Source of the DNA: CAWVSB01 sp046710535
Lineage (GTDB): Bacteria > Pseudomonadota > Gammaproteobacteria > Pseudomonadales > CAWVSB01
Length of the DNA stretch: 64,000 nt
NCBI GenBank assembly: GCA_046710535.1
Contig: JBKEHH010000006.1
Location: 62,001 to 126,000, forward strand
Direction: 5' to 3'
Shown here: piece after piece, positions 24,718-34,056 of the stretch
Position numbering within the stretch: position 1 is the first letter of the stretch
Layout: every line of letters starts with the position of its first letter
The notes under the pieces: model-generated
Told to the model about the DNA's origin: nothing
The model's input: the letters and a program-made list of their open reading frames with translations, nothing else
Databases searched by the model: none
Position numbers and translations under genes: made by a program

Positions 24718-25794
24718 ATGAAACGCACTGATTTTCAATTTGAGCTCCCTGACGAGCTAATCGCCCGCTATCCGACAGAGTCTCGGGTGGGTAGTCGCCT
24801 GTTGTGTCTGAACGGACACGATGGCCAGTTACAGGACAAGAGATTCCCTGATGTATTAGGTCAGCTAAACGCCGGCGACCTGTTAGTTTTCAACAACACT
24901 AAGGTTATTGCTGCGCGTCTGTTTGGCCAAAAAGACACCGGAGGTAAGTTAGAGATACTAATTGAGCGTATTGTCGATGAGCGCAATGCTCTGGCTCACG
25001 TGCGTGCCAGTAAGTCGCCTAAGGCCGGCAGTAATATTAGTTTATTTAACCGAGACGATGAGCTGTCTGGCGAGCGAGTCGTGGTCACTGGTAGACAAGA
25101 TACTCTGTTCGAGCTGTGTTTTGATTCGCCGGTGTTAAAAGTATTGGAAGATATAGGACATATACCATTACCTCCCTATATCGACCGGCCCGATGAGTCT
25201 ACGGACTTAGATCGCTATCAAACAGTTTATGCTAAAACGCCGGGTGCGGTTGCAGCGCCTACCGCTGGCCTTCATTTTGATGAAAATTTGATGCAGGCAA
25301 TTACTGCTAAAGGCGTTAATACGGCGTTTGTGACTTTGCACGTTGGCGCTGGTACATTTCAGCCAGTGCGTGCTGACGACCTAGAAGACCACATAATGCA
25401 CAGCGAAACTATCGAAGTGTCCCAAGAAGTATGTGATGTTGTGGAGCATACGGTAGCTAATGGTGGCAAAGTCGTAGCGGTGGGTACAACGAGTGTGCGC
25501 TGTTTAGAGTCGGCGACAAAAAACGGGAAAATAAAGCCAATAAGTGATGATACTGATATCTTTATCTATCCCGGTTATCAGTTTAAATGCGTAGACGCCT
25601 TGATCACCAACTTTCATTTGTCTGAATCCACCTTGATCATGTTGGTCAGCGCATTTGCGGGTAAAGACAATATTCTGCACGCATACAGCCATGCGGTTGA
25701 AAATAAGTATCGATTTTTTAGTTATGGAGACGCAATGTTTATCACCCCAAATCAGTCTTCGTTAATGCGCCAGCGCTTGGTAGAAAACGCATGA
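24718..25794 (+). CDS. queA: S-adenosylmethionine:tRNA ribosyltransferase-isomerase
   Basis: QueA transfers and isomerises the ribosyl group of SAM onto preQ1-modified tRNA to make epoxyqueuosine. The 358-residue protein starts MKRTDFQFELPDELIARYP and contains VFNNTKVIAARL, PLPPYIDR, VAAPTAGLHFDE and VGTTSVRCLES, all family hallmarks. The ATG at 24718 is the only sensible start. The stop overlaps the tgt start (ATGA), pairing two steps of queuosine synthesis. Confidence 0.97.
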   Translation: MKRTDFQFELPDELIARYPTESRVGSRLLCLNGHDGQLQDKRFPDVLGQLNAGDLLVFNNTKVIAARLFGQKDTGGKLEILIERIVDERNALAHVRASKSPKAGSNISLFNRDDELSGERVVVTGRQDTLFELCFDSPVLKVLEDIGHIPLPPYIDRPDESTDLDRYQTVYAKTPGAVAAPTAGLHFDENLMQAITAKGVNTAFVTLHVGAGTFQPVRADDLEDHIMHSETIEVSQEVCDVVEHTVANGGKVVAVGTTSVRCLESATKNGKIKPISDDTDIFIYPGYQFKCVDALITNFHLSESTLIMLVSAFAGKDNILHAYSHAVENKYRFFSYGDAMFITPNQSSLMRQRLVENA

Positions 25795-26933
25795 GCAGCG
25801 AATGTAGAATGAATTTCACTCTCGCTAAGAAAGAGGGTTTGGCGCGTCGAGGTTGTATGAGTTTTCCGCGCGGTGATGTGCAAACTCCAGCATTTATGCC
25901 AGTGGGAACATATGGCACGGTAAAAGGGATGACGCCAAAAGATGTGCAAGCTACCGGTGCGCAAATTTTATTAGGTAATACCTTTCACTTATGGCTGCGC
26001 CCAGGCACAGACATTATTAAGGCTCATGGTGACCTGCATGACTTTATGGGCTGGGACGGCCCGATACTGACTGATTCTGGTGGTTTTCAGGTATTCAGTT
26101 TAGGCGATATGCGCAAAATTACCGAACAGGGCGTGCATTTTAGGTCGCCAGTTAATGGCGATAAAGTGTTTATGGGGCCTGAAGAGTCAATGCAAGTTCA
26201 GCGTGACTTAGGCGCTGATGTGGTGATGATTTTTGACGAGTGCACACCGTTCCCTGCGACTGAAAAAGAAGCTGAAGACTCAATGGAGTTGTCTTTGCGC
26301 TGGGCCAAGCGCAGTAAACAAGCACATGGAGATAATAGCGCCGCATTGTTTGGCATTATTCAAGGTGGTATGTATGAGCATTTGCGTGACCGCTCGCGCG
26401 ATGGGCTAATTGATATTGGTTTTGACGGTTATGCTATTGGTGGTCTATCGGTGGGTGAGCCTAAAGATGAAATGTACCGCATGTTAGATGTGGTGGCATA
26501 TAAAATGCCAAGCGATAAACCCCGCTATTTAATGGGGGTGGGTACACCGCTCGATTTAGTGGAAGGCGTTGCGCGTGGTATTGATATGTTTGACTGTGTA
26601 ATGCCAACGCGCAATGCGCGTAACGCACATTTATTTACATCTACCGGGGTGGTGAAGCTACGCAACGCAAGCAATAAAACGAATTTGGACCCATTAGATA
26701 AAAATTGTGACTGCTACACCTGTCAAAATTTCACTCGGAGTTATCTGCACCACTTAGACAAGTGTAAAGAAATTTTAGGTGCTCAACTTAATACGATTCA
26801 CAATCTGCGTTATTACCAAACGGTGATGGAAAATATTAGAACGGCCTTGGATAATGGTCGCTTTATGGAATTCAGGGAACAATTTTACCAACAGTTTGAT
26901 CAACCAATACCTGAATTGGTCGATCATGTATAA
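25791..26933 (+). CDS. tgt: tRNA-guanine transglycosylase
   Basis: Tgt swaps guanine 34 of certain tRNAs for preQ1. The 380-residue protein has the substrate-binding TDSGGFQVFSL, the nucleophile Asp region in GIDMFDCVMPTRNARN, and the zinc site CDCYTC followed by HHLDKC. The start ATG overlaps queA. In many gammaproteobacteria yajC-secD-secF follow tgt; here a short NIF3-like gene follows instead, overlapping the tgt stop. Confidence 0.97.
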   Translation: MSSECRMNFTLAKKEGLARRGCMSFPRGDVQTPAFMPVGTYGTVKGMTPKDVQATGAQILLGNTFHLWLRPGTDIIKAHGDLHDFMGWDGPILTDSGGFQVFSLGDMRKITEQGVHFRSPVNGDKVFMGPEESMQVQRDLGADVVMIFDECTPFPATEKEAEDSMELSLRWAKRSKQAHGDNSAALFGIIQGGMYEHLRDRSRDGLIDIGFDGYAIGGLSVGEPKDEMYRMLDVVAYKMPSDKPRYLMGVGTPLDLVEGVARGIDMFDCVMPTRNARNAHLFTSTGVVKLRNASNKTNLDPLDKNCDCYTCQNFTRSYLHHLDKCKEILGAQLNTIHNLRYYQTVMENIRTALDNGRFMEFREQFYQQFDQPIPELVDHV

Positions 26934-27237
26934 GCTATGCTTCTATGTGCCTGAAAGTCATTTAGAGCTGGTTAAAACAGTGCTGTTTAATACTGGGGCT
27001 GGAAGTATCGGAGATCATCAAAAATGCTGTTGGCAGGTGTTAGGTAAAGGGCAGTTTCAGCCTAACGACTATGCCAAACCATTTATTGGCGATTTAAATA
27101 AATTGGCTATAGTTGATGAGTATCGAGTAGAAACGGTTTGCGCAGATATTTATATTGAAGCGGCGATAGCTGCATTAAAGTCGGCACACCCCTACGAAGA
27201 AATAGCTTTTGACGTATTAAAAGTAGAGCAGTTTTAA
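26926..27237 (+). CDS. Short NIF3/YqfO-type protein
   Basis: A 103-residue protein starting MYKLCFYVPESHLE and ending HPYEEIAFDVLKVEQF, the pattern of the small domain inserted in NIF3/YqfO proteins. Pseudomonads have similar stand-alone proteins. The biochemical role of this stand-alone form is not known; it is PII-like in fold. The ATG at 26926 lies inside the last codons of tgt; an earlier in-frame ATG at 26854 would add 24 residues unlike the family. Confidence 0.8.
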   Translation: MYKLCFYVPESHLELVKTVLFNTGAGSIGDHQKCCWQVLGKGQFQPNDYAKPFIGDLNKLAIVDEYRVETVCADIYIEAAIAALKSAHPYEEIAFDVLKVEQF

Positions 27238-27249
27238 GCGGAGATAACG

Positions 27250-27783
27250 ATGATATATAAATTAAAAGACAAACAGTTAACACTAAAAGGTGACGGGCAT
27301 TTTATTGCACCTAACGCGACGATAGTAGGCGATGTCACATTAGAGGCTAACACCAGTGTTTGGTTTAATGTGGTTATTCGTGCTGAAAATGACAGTGTCG
27401 TTATCGGTGAAGGATCCAATATTCAAGATGGCAGCGTATTACACGTAGATCCGGGCTCGCCGATTAATATTGGTAAAAATGTTACCGTTGGCCATAAGGC
27501 GATGATCCATGGTGCGACTATTGGTGATGGCAGTTTGGTCGGAATAAATGCGGTAATACTTAATGGCGCAAAAATTGGTAAGGGTTGTTTAATTGGCGCT
27601 AATGCGTTGGTGCCGGAAGGTATGGAAATACCAGACGGCTCTATGGTCTTAGGTAGCCCTGCTAAAATTAAGAAAGTGCTAAGCCTTGAAATGCAGGAGC
27701 TATTATTGCTTGGAGCTGCTAGTTATGTCGATAACAGTGCATTATTTAATGCCGGAATGGAAAAGGACGAGCGTTTTGACTGA
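27250..27783 (+). CDS. Gamma-carbonic-anhydrase-like hexapeptide-repeat protein (YrdA family)
   Basis: A 177-residue left-handed beta-helix protein with repeated hexapeptides such as ATIVGDVTLEANTSVWFN and IGDGSLVGINAVI. It carries the metal-binding His pattern of the family (VLHVD, VGHKAMIHGATIG). YrdA/CaiE-like proteins form trimers with a metal at subunit interfaces; carbonic anhydrase activity varies among members. AGCGGAGATAACG lies before the ATG. Confidence 0.88.
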   Translation: MIYKLKDKQLTLKGDGHFIAPNATIVGDVTLEANTSVWFNVVIRAENDSVVIGEGSNIQDGSVLHVDPGSPINIGKNVTVGHKAMIHGATIGDGSLVGINAVILNGAKIGKGCLIGANALVPEGMEIPDGSMVLGSPAKIKKVLSLEMQELLLLGAASYVDNSALFNAGMEKDERFD

Positions 27784-27967
27784 AAAAGAAAAAATGGTTG
27801 AGTCGCCTTGCGTGGCAATTTGCTATTTAGATGAAAAGGATATTTGCGCCGGTTGCTTTCGCAGCGGTGATGAAATAACGGCATGGGGCTCGTATAGAAA
27901 TGACCAGCGCCGTGAAGTATTGAAACTAGTTAACCAGCGCCGCGCAGAAAGTGGCTTTGTCCTGTAA
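27776..27967 (+). CDS. DUF1289-family small zinc-ribbon-like protein
   Basis: A 63-residue protein with the DUF1289 pattern SPCVAICYLDEKDICAGCFR followed by EITAWGSY. Its four Cys (two C-x-n-C pairs) suggest metal binding. Function is unknown. The start is taken as TTG 27776, overlapping the previous gene's stop, with AAGGACGAG at a good distance; ATG 27794 is the alternative. It ends just before a convergent minus-strand gene. Confidence 0.8.
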   Translation: MTEKEKMVESPCVAICYLDEKDICAGCFRSGDEITAWGSYRNDQRREVLKLVNQRRAESGFVL

Positions 27968-27988
27968 GGCCAAGTGTATTATTAAAAC

Positions 27989-29266
27989 TTAGTTGTTCTT
28001 GGTGGTGCCTTGGTCCTTTAAGGTTGCTCTTACTACTTCAATTTTCTTGTCTGCAGCATCGATAATTTCAAATTGATAGTTGCCTATTTTTACTCCGCAA
28101 CTAACATCCGGAAATGACTCTAAATGCTCTATCAATAGACCGTTTAAAGTTCTCGGCCCTTCGGTAGGTAGATCCCAGTCTAGGGCTTTATTGATATCTC
28201 GAACGCCAGCGGTTCCTTCGATCATAAAGCTGCCGTCATTTTGCGGCAGGATTTCTTCGATAGTCTCGGCAATGTTTGAGGTAAAGTCGCCGACAATTTC
28301 TTCTAGTATATCTTCAAGAGCAACTAGGCCCATAACATCGCCATATTCATCGACAACAATGCCAACACGATTTTTTTCTTTTTGAAAGTTGGCGAGCTGT
28401 ACGTTGAGAGGAGTGTTTTCCGGAATAAAGTACGGCTCTGATAGTAGCTCTATCAAAGTCTCTCTATCCAAAGTGCCATCTTTAAAAGCCAAGACTGAAT
28501 GGCGTAAATGAAAAATCCCTTCGATAGAGTTTATATGCTCTCGGTAAACAGGTAGGCGAGTGTAGTCGCTGGAGGTGATTTGCTCGGCGATTTGTTCGTC
28601 GCTGCTATTTAGATCGATACCAACTATTTCATTACGCGGCACTAATATATCGTCAACATCCATATGTTCTAAGTCGAGAATGTTTAACAACATACCTTGG
28701 TGTTGTTGGGGAATTCTACTACCTGCATCGCCAACAATGGAACGTAATTCTTCACCGCTTAACGACTGTTCGTCGTGTTTGGCAGGATTAATACCAAACA
28801 GCCTCACTATGGCGTTGGACATATGGTTGACCACCCACACCACAGGATAGAGCAAAGTCATTAGTGGTTTTAATACTATGCTGGCGGGGAATGCTACCCG
28901 CTCGGGATGATAGGCCGCTATTGTTTTTGGTGTTACTTCGGCAAAAATCAGAATCACAAAAGTAAGAATCAAAGTGGCGATAACAACACCTGCTTCACCA
29001 TATAGCTTTAACGCAAGCATGGTGGCAAGCGCTGATGCAGCAATATTGATTAAGTTATTGCCAATTAAAATTAAGCCAATCAGTCGGTCGGGACGTTCAA
29101 GCAACTTAGTTGCTCGAATAGCGCCTTTATGACCTTTTTTCTTCATGTGCTTAAGCCGATATCGGTTTAGCGACATCATGGCTGTTTCAGAGCTTGAGAA
29201 AAAACCTGAGAGTAAAATGAGTAAAGCTAAAATAGAGAATAATATCTCCGGAGACACGCTGTTCAA
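27989..29266 (-). CDS. CorC/HlyC-family membrane protein with CBS domains (YfjD-like)
   Basis: A 425-residue protein. An N-terminal DUF21 (CNNM) membrane domain of about four helices (about residues 5-160, with SGFFSSSETAMMSLNRYR) is followed by two CBS domains at about 205-330. A C-terminal CorC_HlyC domain carries EGTAGVRDINKAL. Family members affect magnesium/cobalt efflux or membrane integrity. Its placement beside ypjD and ffh matches yfjD in E. coli. It is separated from ypjD by 84 bases on the same strand. Confidence 0.9.
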   Translation of the reverse strand: MNSVSPEILFSILALLILLSGFFSSSETAMMSLNRYRLKHMKKKGHKGAIRATKLLERPDRLIGLILIGNNLINIAASALATMLALKLYGEAGVVIATLILTFVILIFAEVTPKTIAAYHPERVAFPASIVLKPLMTLLYPVVWVVNHMSNAIVRLFGINPAKHDEQSLSGEELRSIVGDAGSRIPQQHQGMLLNILDLEHMDVDDILVPRNEIVGIDLNSSDEQIAEQITSSDYTRLPVYREHINSIEGIFHLRHSVLAFKDGTLDRETLIELLSEPYFIPENTPLNVQLANFQKEKNRVGIVVDEYGDVMGLVALEDILEEIVGDFTSNIAETIEEILPQNDGSFMIEGTAGVRDINKALDWDLPTEGPRTLNGLLIEHLESFPDVSCGVKIGNYQFEIIDAADKKIEVVRATLKDQGTTKNN

Positions 29267-29350
29267 CGAGGGGGACTCTTTTTTCGATACGGGCGGACAT
29301 GTTGAAGAAAACGTAGGGTTAGCGCAAGAGAAATAGTGCTTTGCTAGAGA

Positions 29351-30142
29351 TTATTTTTGCAGTATTAGTTCTAGCACAAACTTACTGCCAAAGTACCCCA
29401 GCATAAGGGCTACAAAGCCAATCAGCGTCCAGCGAATAGCCACTGTTCCACGCCAGCCGTTTTGGTGTCTGCCCCACAGTAATACGCTGAAGATGGCCAG
29501 TGCGGCAATAGAAAACGTTGTTTTATGTACAAGTTGTTGAGCAAATATGTCATCTAGAAATATTGCGCCAGTAATAATTGAGCCCGCGAGTAAAGCGGTA
29601 CCGCTGGTAATCATTTGAAACAGCATTTCTTCCATTGTCTGCAGTGGCGGTAGTACTTTAATAATACCGCTAACTTGATGTGATTTAAGTGCATGATTTT
29701 GCAGCCATAGAGCGATAGCTTGGCAGGCGGCTATAGTGAGAATGCTATAAGCAAGAATAGAAATAATGATATGTGCGCTAATGCCTGGGCTAACTTTGGT
29801 GGGTGTGCCATCTACCTGTGGAAATAGCAGCATAGCCAGTAGGGTTAGTGCCGCTAGCGCATACAGCGGAATTAGCAGCTTGTCGATTGCGATGCGTAAG
29901 CTGCCGACTAGGGTGGTGGCAGCAACAAACCAGCCAATCAAGGCGGCAATAGGAAAAAAGTCGAGTACTAAGCCACTGGGGCTATAAATAGCGTTAAAAC
30001 AAACATAGCCGTGTGCGCTTAAGGCGGCGATGCCTAGCACAAAGGTTTTGTCTATGCTGTTGCGCGCGCTATTACCGGTTGCCTGTTGGATTAACATTAC
30101 AATCAGTAGGCTATACAAAGCGAGAGCTATTAAGAGTATCAA
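29351..30142 (-). CDS. ypjD: CcsA-like inner-membrane protein YpjD
   Basis: A 263-residue membrane protein with about eight helices. The CcsA/CcmC-like tract includes GISAHIIISILAYSILTIAACQAI, here broken by family variation. This domain handles haem in cytochrome c maturation systems, but the function of YpjD itself is unclear. Gene order ypjD | ffh-rpsP-rimM-trmD-rplS is the usual gammaproteobacterial one. It is transcribed away from ffh, sharing a 187-base intergenic region. Confidence 0.9.
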   Translation of the reverse strand: MILLIALALYSLLIVMLIQQATGNSARNSIDKTFVLGIAALSAHGYVCFNAIYSPSGLVLDFFPIAALIGWFVAATTLVGSLRIAIDKLLIPLYALAALTLLAMLLFPQVDGTPTKVSPGISAHIIISILAYSILTIAACQAIALWLQNHALKSHQVSGIIKVLPPLQTMEEMLFQMITSGTALLAGSIITGAIFLDDIFAQQLVHKTTFSIAALAIFSVLLWGRHQNGWRGTVAIRWTLIGFVALMLGYFGSKFVLELILQK

Positions 30143-30329
30143 GGTTTATTCCACAAAGAATTAACGGTGTTGTGTATATAAGCACTAGTGTGGCATATCA
30201 TCATCGGTGGGTGAACCCCGTTTTAATAAGTCTTGCGAAGTAATTGGTATCAATTTTTGCCTTCTTTAAGGACGCACAGGTATACTTCCGCCCTGAATTT
30301 AATACTACTGACTGAAATAGAGATAGACC

Positions 30330-31712
30330 ATGTTTGACAGTTTGCAGGATCGCCTTTCTTTAAGCCTAAAAAAAATCACTGGCCAAGCGCGAATTACTGA
30401 AGAAAATGTTAAAGAAACCTTGCGCGAAGTGCGTATGGCCTTACTAGAGGCTGACGTTGCGCTGCCGGTTGTTAAAGACTTTGTCGAGCAAGTTAAACAG
30501 CGTGCATTGGGTGTAGATGTATCTGAAAGTCTTAATCCTGGCCAAATGTTCCTCAAGGTTGTGCAAGAAGAATTGCAAGCGACCATGGGTGAGGCTAATG
30601 AGTCTTTAAACCTAAGCACTACGCCGCCAGCAATAATTTTAATGGCGGGTTTACAGGGGGCAGGTAAAACCACCTCAACAGCTAAATTAGCCAAGTTACT
30701 AAAAGAGCGCGACAAGAAAAAAGTCATGGTAGTGAGTGTGGATGTCTATCGTCCTGCTGCTATCAAGCAGCTTGAAACTTTAGCGGCAGAGTTAGATGTA
30801 GGCTTTTTTCCATCGAATGATCAACAAAAGCCAATTGATATCGCTACTGCGGCTATAGATGAAGCCAAAAAGCGTTTTTATGATGTGTTAATCGTTGATA
30901 CCGCCGGCCGTTTGGCGGTAGATGAAGCAATGATGGCTGAAATATCTGGCTTGCAAAAGGCTATTAAACCGGTTGAAACCTTGTTTGTGGTTGATGCCAT
31001 GACGGGGCAAGATGCCGCCAATACGGCTAAAGCCTTTGACGATAATATGCCGTTAACCGGCGTTATTCTGACTAAAGCTGATGCGGACACCCGTGGTGGT
31101 GCTGCACTGTCAGTAAGAGCCATAACAGGCAAGCCGATTAAGTTTATTGGCATGGGCGAAAAAGCCGATGCGCTAGAGCCTTTTCATCCAGATCGTATTG
31201 CCTCACGTATTTTGGGCATGGGTGACGTACTGTCGCTGATTGAAGAGGCTGAGCAAAAGCTTGATAAGAAAAAAGCCGAGAAACTTGCCAACAAAATTAA
31301 AAAAGGTAAAGGCTTTGATTTAGAAGACTTTCGTGACCAACTGCAACAAATGCAAAATATGGGCGGTGTGTCTGGCATGTTAGAAAAGCTGCCAGGTATG
31401 GGTAATTTGGCTCAGGCTGCGGCTGCGGCTAATGTTGATACTAAAATGTTTAAGCGTATGGAGGTCATTATCGATTCAATGACTCCGTTTGAGCGCCGTA
31501 AGCCTGATTTGCTTAATGGCTCGCGTAAGCGTCGTATTACTGATGGCTCGGGTACTCAAATTCAGGATTTGAACCGTTTGCTTAAGCAGCACAAGCAAAT
31601 GTCTAAAATGATGAAAAAAATGGGTAAAAAAGGTGGTATGGCTAATTTAATGCGCGGCATGGGCGGAATGATGCCACCTGGGGGCATGCCACCTGGGGGT
31701 TTTCCACGCTAA
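30330..31712 (+). CDS. ffh: Signal recognition particle protein Ffh
   Basis: Ffh is the SRP54 GTPase that binds 4.5S RNA and signal sequences and docks with FtsY. The 460-residue protein has an N domain followed by the G domain, with GLQGAGKTT (G1), DTAGRLAVD (G3) and TKADADTRGG (G4). A Met-rich M domain ends in GMGGMMPPGGMPPGG. Its partner RNA gene ffs is found at 60355. It lies upstream of the rpsP promoter rather than inside that operon. Confidence 0.98.
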   Translation: MFDSLQDRLSLSLKKITGQARITEENVKETLREVRMALLEADVALPVVKDFVEQVKQRALGVDVSESLNPGQMFLKVVQEELQATMGEANESLNLSTTPPAIILMAGLQGAGKTTSTAKLAKLLKERDKKKVMVVSVDVYRPAAIKQLETLAAELDVGFFPSNDQQKPIDIATAAIDEAKKRFYDVLIVDTAGRLAVDEAMMAEISGLQKAIKPVETLFVVDAMTGQDAANTAKAFDDNMPLTGVILTKADADTRGGAALSVRAITGKPIKFIGMGEKADALEPFHPDRIASRILGMGDVLSLIEEAEQKLDKKKAEKLANKIKKGKGFDLEDFRDQLQQMQNMGGVSGMLEKLPGMGNLAQAAAAANVDTKMFKRMEVIIDSMTPFERRKPDLLNGSRKRRITDGSGTQIQDLNRLLKQHKQMSKMMKKMGKKGGMANLMRGMGGMMPPGGMPPGGFPR

Positions 31713-31779
31713 GTCATTGATAATTAATTAAGTTTTTTTTATTGTAATTGCAGTTTTATGGTCGTTAGACACTTTAAAA

Positions 31780-31808
31780 TTGCAAAACCACTAGTGTTGA
31801 CGTAGAAT
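31780..31808 (+). promoter_or_regulatory. Sigma-70-like promoter of the rpsP operon
   Basis: -35 TTGCAA at 31780-31785 and -10 TAGAAT at 31803-31808 are separated by 17 bases. A GC-rich discriminator (GCGCGCG) follows, as at strongly growth-regulated ribosomal promoters. It is 84 bases before the rpsP ATG. Confidence 0.7.
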
Positions 31809-31891
31809 GCGCGCGCTTCACGGTTCGTTATTGTTTGATTAACTAGCCGTCTTAATTAATTTTTATTGAAATCTCATAGGATTTTAAGTTT

Positions 31892-32143
31892 ATGGTAACT
31901 ATTCGTTTGTCTCGTGGCGGTTCTAAAAAGCGTCCGTTCTATCACATTACAGTAACTGACAGCCGCAACTCGCGCGATGGTCGTTTTATTGAGCGTGTTG
32001 GCTTTTTTAACCCTGTAGCTCGTGGTGCGGAAGAGCGTCTACGTGTAGAAAATGATCGTATTGATCATTGGGTTTCTCTAGGTGCTCAAGTTTCAGATCG
32101 AGTAACTTCTTTATTGAAGCAGGCTGAAGTACAAGCTGCATAA
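31892..32143 (+). CDS. rpsP: 30S ribosomal protein S16
   Basis: An 83-residue S16 protein starting MVTIRLSRGGSKKRPFYHI, with the family's DGRFIERVGFFNP. It binds 16S rRNA early in 30S assembly. AGGATTTTAAG lies before the ATG. It heads the rpsP-rimM-trmD-rplS operon. Confidence 0.98.
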   Translation: MVTIRLSRGGSKKRPFYHITVTDSRNSRDGRFIERVGFFNPVARGAEERLRVENDRIDHWVSLGAQVSDRVTSLLKQAEVQAA

Positions 32144-32156
32144 GCAGCTGTAGCTA

Positions 32157-32696
32157 ATGCAGGCCTCTGCTGAAGAGTTGTTGGTAGTTGGTAAAATTAC
32201 CGCAGCGTACGGAATCAAAGGGTGGGTGAAAATTCATTCCTATACCGACGAGCCAGGGCAGTTATTTAGTTATAAGTCTCTTTTAATAGATCGTGGTGGA
32301 AAGTTAGAGCCTATTACTATTAGTAATTGGCGACAGCACGGCAAGGGGACGGTGGCCCATATTAAGGGCGTTGACAGTAGAAACTTAGCCGAAACTTACC
32401 TTAAGTGCACATTGCATGCAGGTAAAGATCAGCTGCCCGATTTACCAGTAGGTGATTATTACTGGAACCAGCTGATTGGCTTGACGGTATATACCCAAGT
32501 TGATGGCAGTGAGGTTGAATTGGGTGACGTTGCTAGCATGATGGAAACCGGTGCTAACGACGTGGTGGTGCTAAAATCTACTGCGGGCAGTATTGATGAT
32601 CAAGAGCGTCTAATTCCTTATTTAGTCGATCAGTATGTGTTGAAGATTGATCTTGAGGAAAACAGAATGGACGTTGATTGGGATCCTGAGTTTTAA
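32157..32696 (+). CDS. rimM: 16S rRNA processing protein RimM
   Basis: RimM (179 residues) helps mature the 30S head by binding S19. It has an N-terminal RimM domain (VVGKITAAYGIKGWVKIHS) and a C-terminal PRC-barrel containing GDYYWNQLIGL and the ending LIPYLVDQYVLKIDLEE. It follows rpsP by 13 bases and precedes trmD. Confidence 0.97.
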   Translation: MQASAEELLVVGKITAAYGIKGWVKIHSYTDEPGQLFSYKSLLIDRGGKLEPITISNWRQHGKGTVAHIKGVDSRNLAETYLKCTLHAGKDQLPDLPVGDYYWNQLIGLTVYTQVDGSEVELGDVASMMETGANDVVVLKSTAGSIDDQERLIPYLVDQYVLKIDLEENRMDVDWDPEF

Positions 32697-32723
32697 GTAG
32701 GGGTTTATACGGGAGATAAGGCA

Positions 32724-33476
32724 ATGCAGATAGCGATTGTAAGCCTGTTTCCAGAAATGTTCGCAGCGATAAGCGAATACGGTGTGACTAGCAGGGCGAT
32801 TAATAATGGTCTTGCGACACTGAAATTTTATAATCCTCGGGATTACACCACAGATAAACACCGAACTGTGGATGACCGCCCTTACGGTGGTGGCCCGGGG
32901 ATGTTGATGAAAGTAGCGCCACTTAGGTTGGCGATACAAGCTGCTAAAGCAGAGTTAAGTGAAGTAGGCGAAGCTAAAGTGGTGTATTTATCACCCCAAG
33001 GCCAACCAATTACTCAGCAAGTTATGGCAGAAAATAGTAACGCTAAGCCATTAGTCTTAGTGTGCGGGCGTTACGAAGGAATAGATGAGCGGGTAATTAC
33101 CGCAGAGGTCGATGAGGAGTGGTCGCTAGGCGATTTTGTCCTTAGCGGTGGTGAGATAGCAGCAATGGCTGTGATTGATGCCATGATTAGATTGATACCA
33201 GGGGCTTTAGGCCATGCTGATTCAGCTGATCAGGACTCATTCTCACAGGGTTTACTAGACTGCCCACACTACACTAGGCCAGAAATATTAGATGGAAGCC
33301 AAGTGCCTGAGATATTGCTCAGTGGTGACCATGAAAAGATTCGACGTTGGCGTCTTGAACAGTCATTGGGTAGAACCTGGCAGCGCAGGCCTGACATCAT
33401 CGAAGACTTGGAGCTCGATAGCGAGCAGCAAGGTCTACTGGCGGATTATATTCGCAAGCTGGCAGACGAAGGCTAA
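32724..33476 (+). CDS. trmD: tRNA (guanine-N1)-methyltransferase
   Basis: TrmD methylates G37 of tRNAs that read CNN codons, preventing frameshifts. The 250-residue protein has the SPOUT trefoil-knot motifs LVCGRYEGIDERV and SLGDFVLSGGEIAA, plus RPYGGGPGMLMK early on. GGGAGATAAGGC precedes the ATG. The stop codon falls inside a tandem GGCTAA repeat that continues into the spacer. Confidence 0.98.
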   Translation: MQIAIVSLFPEMFAAISEYGVTSRAINNGLATLKFYNPRDYTTDKHRTVDDRPYGGGPGMLMKVAPLRLAIQAAKAELSEVGEAKVVYLSPQGQPITQQVMAENSNAKPLVLVCGRYEGIDERVITAEVDEEWSLGDFVLSGGEIAAMAVIDAMIRLIPGALGHADSADQDSFSQGLLDCPHYTRPEILDGSQVPEILLSGDHEKIRRWRLEQSLGRTWQRRPDIIEDLELDSEQQGLLADYIRKLADEG

Positions 33477-33490
33477 GGCTAAGGCTAAGG
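33473..33490 (+). repeat. Tandem hexamer (GGCTAA-type) at the trmD 3' end
   Basis: GGCTAA occurs three times in a row (GGCTAAGGCTAAGGCTAA), then the sequence changes to GGTCC. The first unit holds the trmD stop codon, and later units repeat the same stop in frame. It probably arose by slippage. Confidence 0.8.
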
Positions 33491-33560
33491 TCCTCCTCTC
33501 TGTACAGCGCTTCTACAAAGAGGGCATATGGTCACTCTATATAGATTGAGGAGCAAGAAA

Positions 33561-33917
33561 ATGAGTAGTAAAAACGCCATCATTCAGGCAGTTGAAGCTG
33601 AACAAATGACTAAAGAGATCCCTGCGTTCTGCGCCGGTGATACAGTTGTTATTCAGGTAAAAGTAAAAGAAGGAACCCGTGAGCGTCTACAGGCATACGA
33701 GGGTGTATGTATTGCTAAGCGTAACAAAGGTTTAAACTCTTCTTTCATCGTCCGTAAAATTTCTAACGGTATCGGTGTAGAGCGTACATTCCAAACATAT
33801 AGTCCTTTAGTAGACAGCATTACTGTGAAAACTCGCGGTGACGTCCGTCGTGCTAAACTTTACTACTTGCGTGAGCGTAGCGGTCGTAGTGCACGTATTA
33901 AAGAGAAGTTGGGCTAA
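33561..33917 (+). CDS. rplS: 50S ribosomal protein L19
   Basis: A 118-residue L19 protein with FCAGDTVVIQVKVKEGTRER and the C-terminal VRRAKLYYLRERSGRSARI. It sits at the 30S-50S interface. The ATG at 33561 has GAGGAGCAAG upstream and is preferred over the ATG at 33528, which lacks such a site and would add 11 unusual residues. Confidence 0.97.
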   Translation: MSSKNAIIQAVEAEQMTKEIPAFCAGDTVVIQVKVKEGTRERLQAYEGVCIAKRNKGLNSSFIVRKISNGIGVERTFQTYSPLVDSITVKTRGDVRRAKLYYLRERSGRSARIKEKLG

Positions 33918-33965
33918 ATATTGTTCGCAGTACTTATTTGTTATAGGTGCTGTGTGTAATAAATC

Positions 33966-33993
33966 AAAAGGTGGCTGAGGCTACCTTTTTTTA
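33966..33993 (+). terminator. Rho-independent terminator of the rpsP operon
   Basis: AAAAGGTGGC pairs with GCTACCTTTT (one G-U pair) around TGAG, followed by further T residues. It lies 48 bases after the rplS stop. Confidence 0.88.
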
Positions 33994-34056
33994 TGCCTGA
34001 CTATTTTTTTTAAAGCATTGATTGACGGTGCTTAATTTACTGCGAATAATCATCCA

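Noticed and set aside
31713..31745. Terminator after ffh
   Set aside because: A T-run is present, but the preceding stem is only a weak AT-rich palindrome, so it was not listed.
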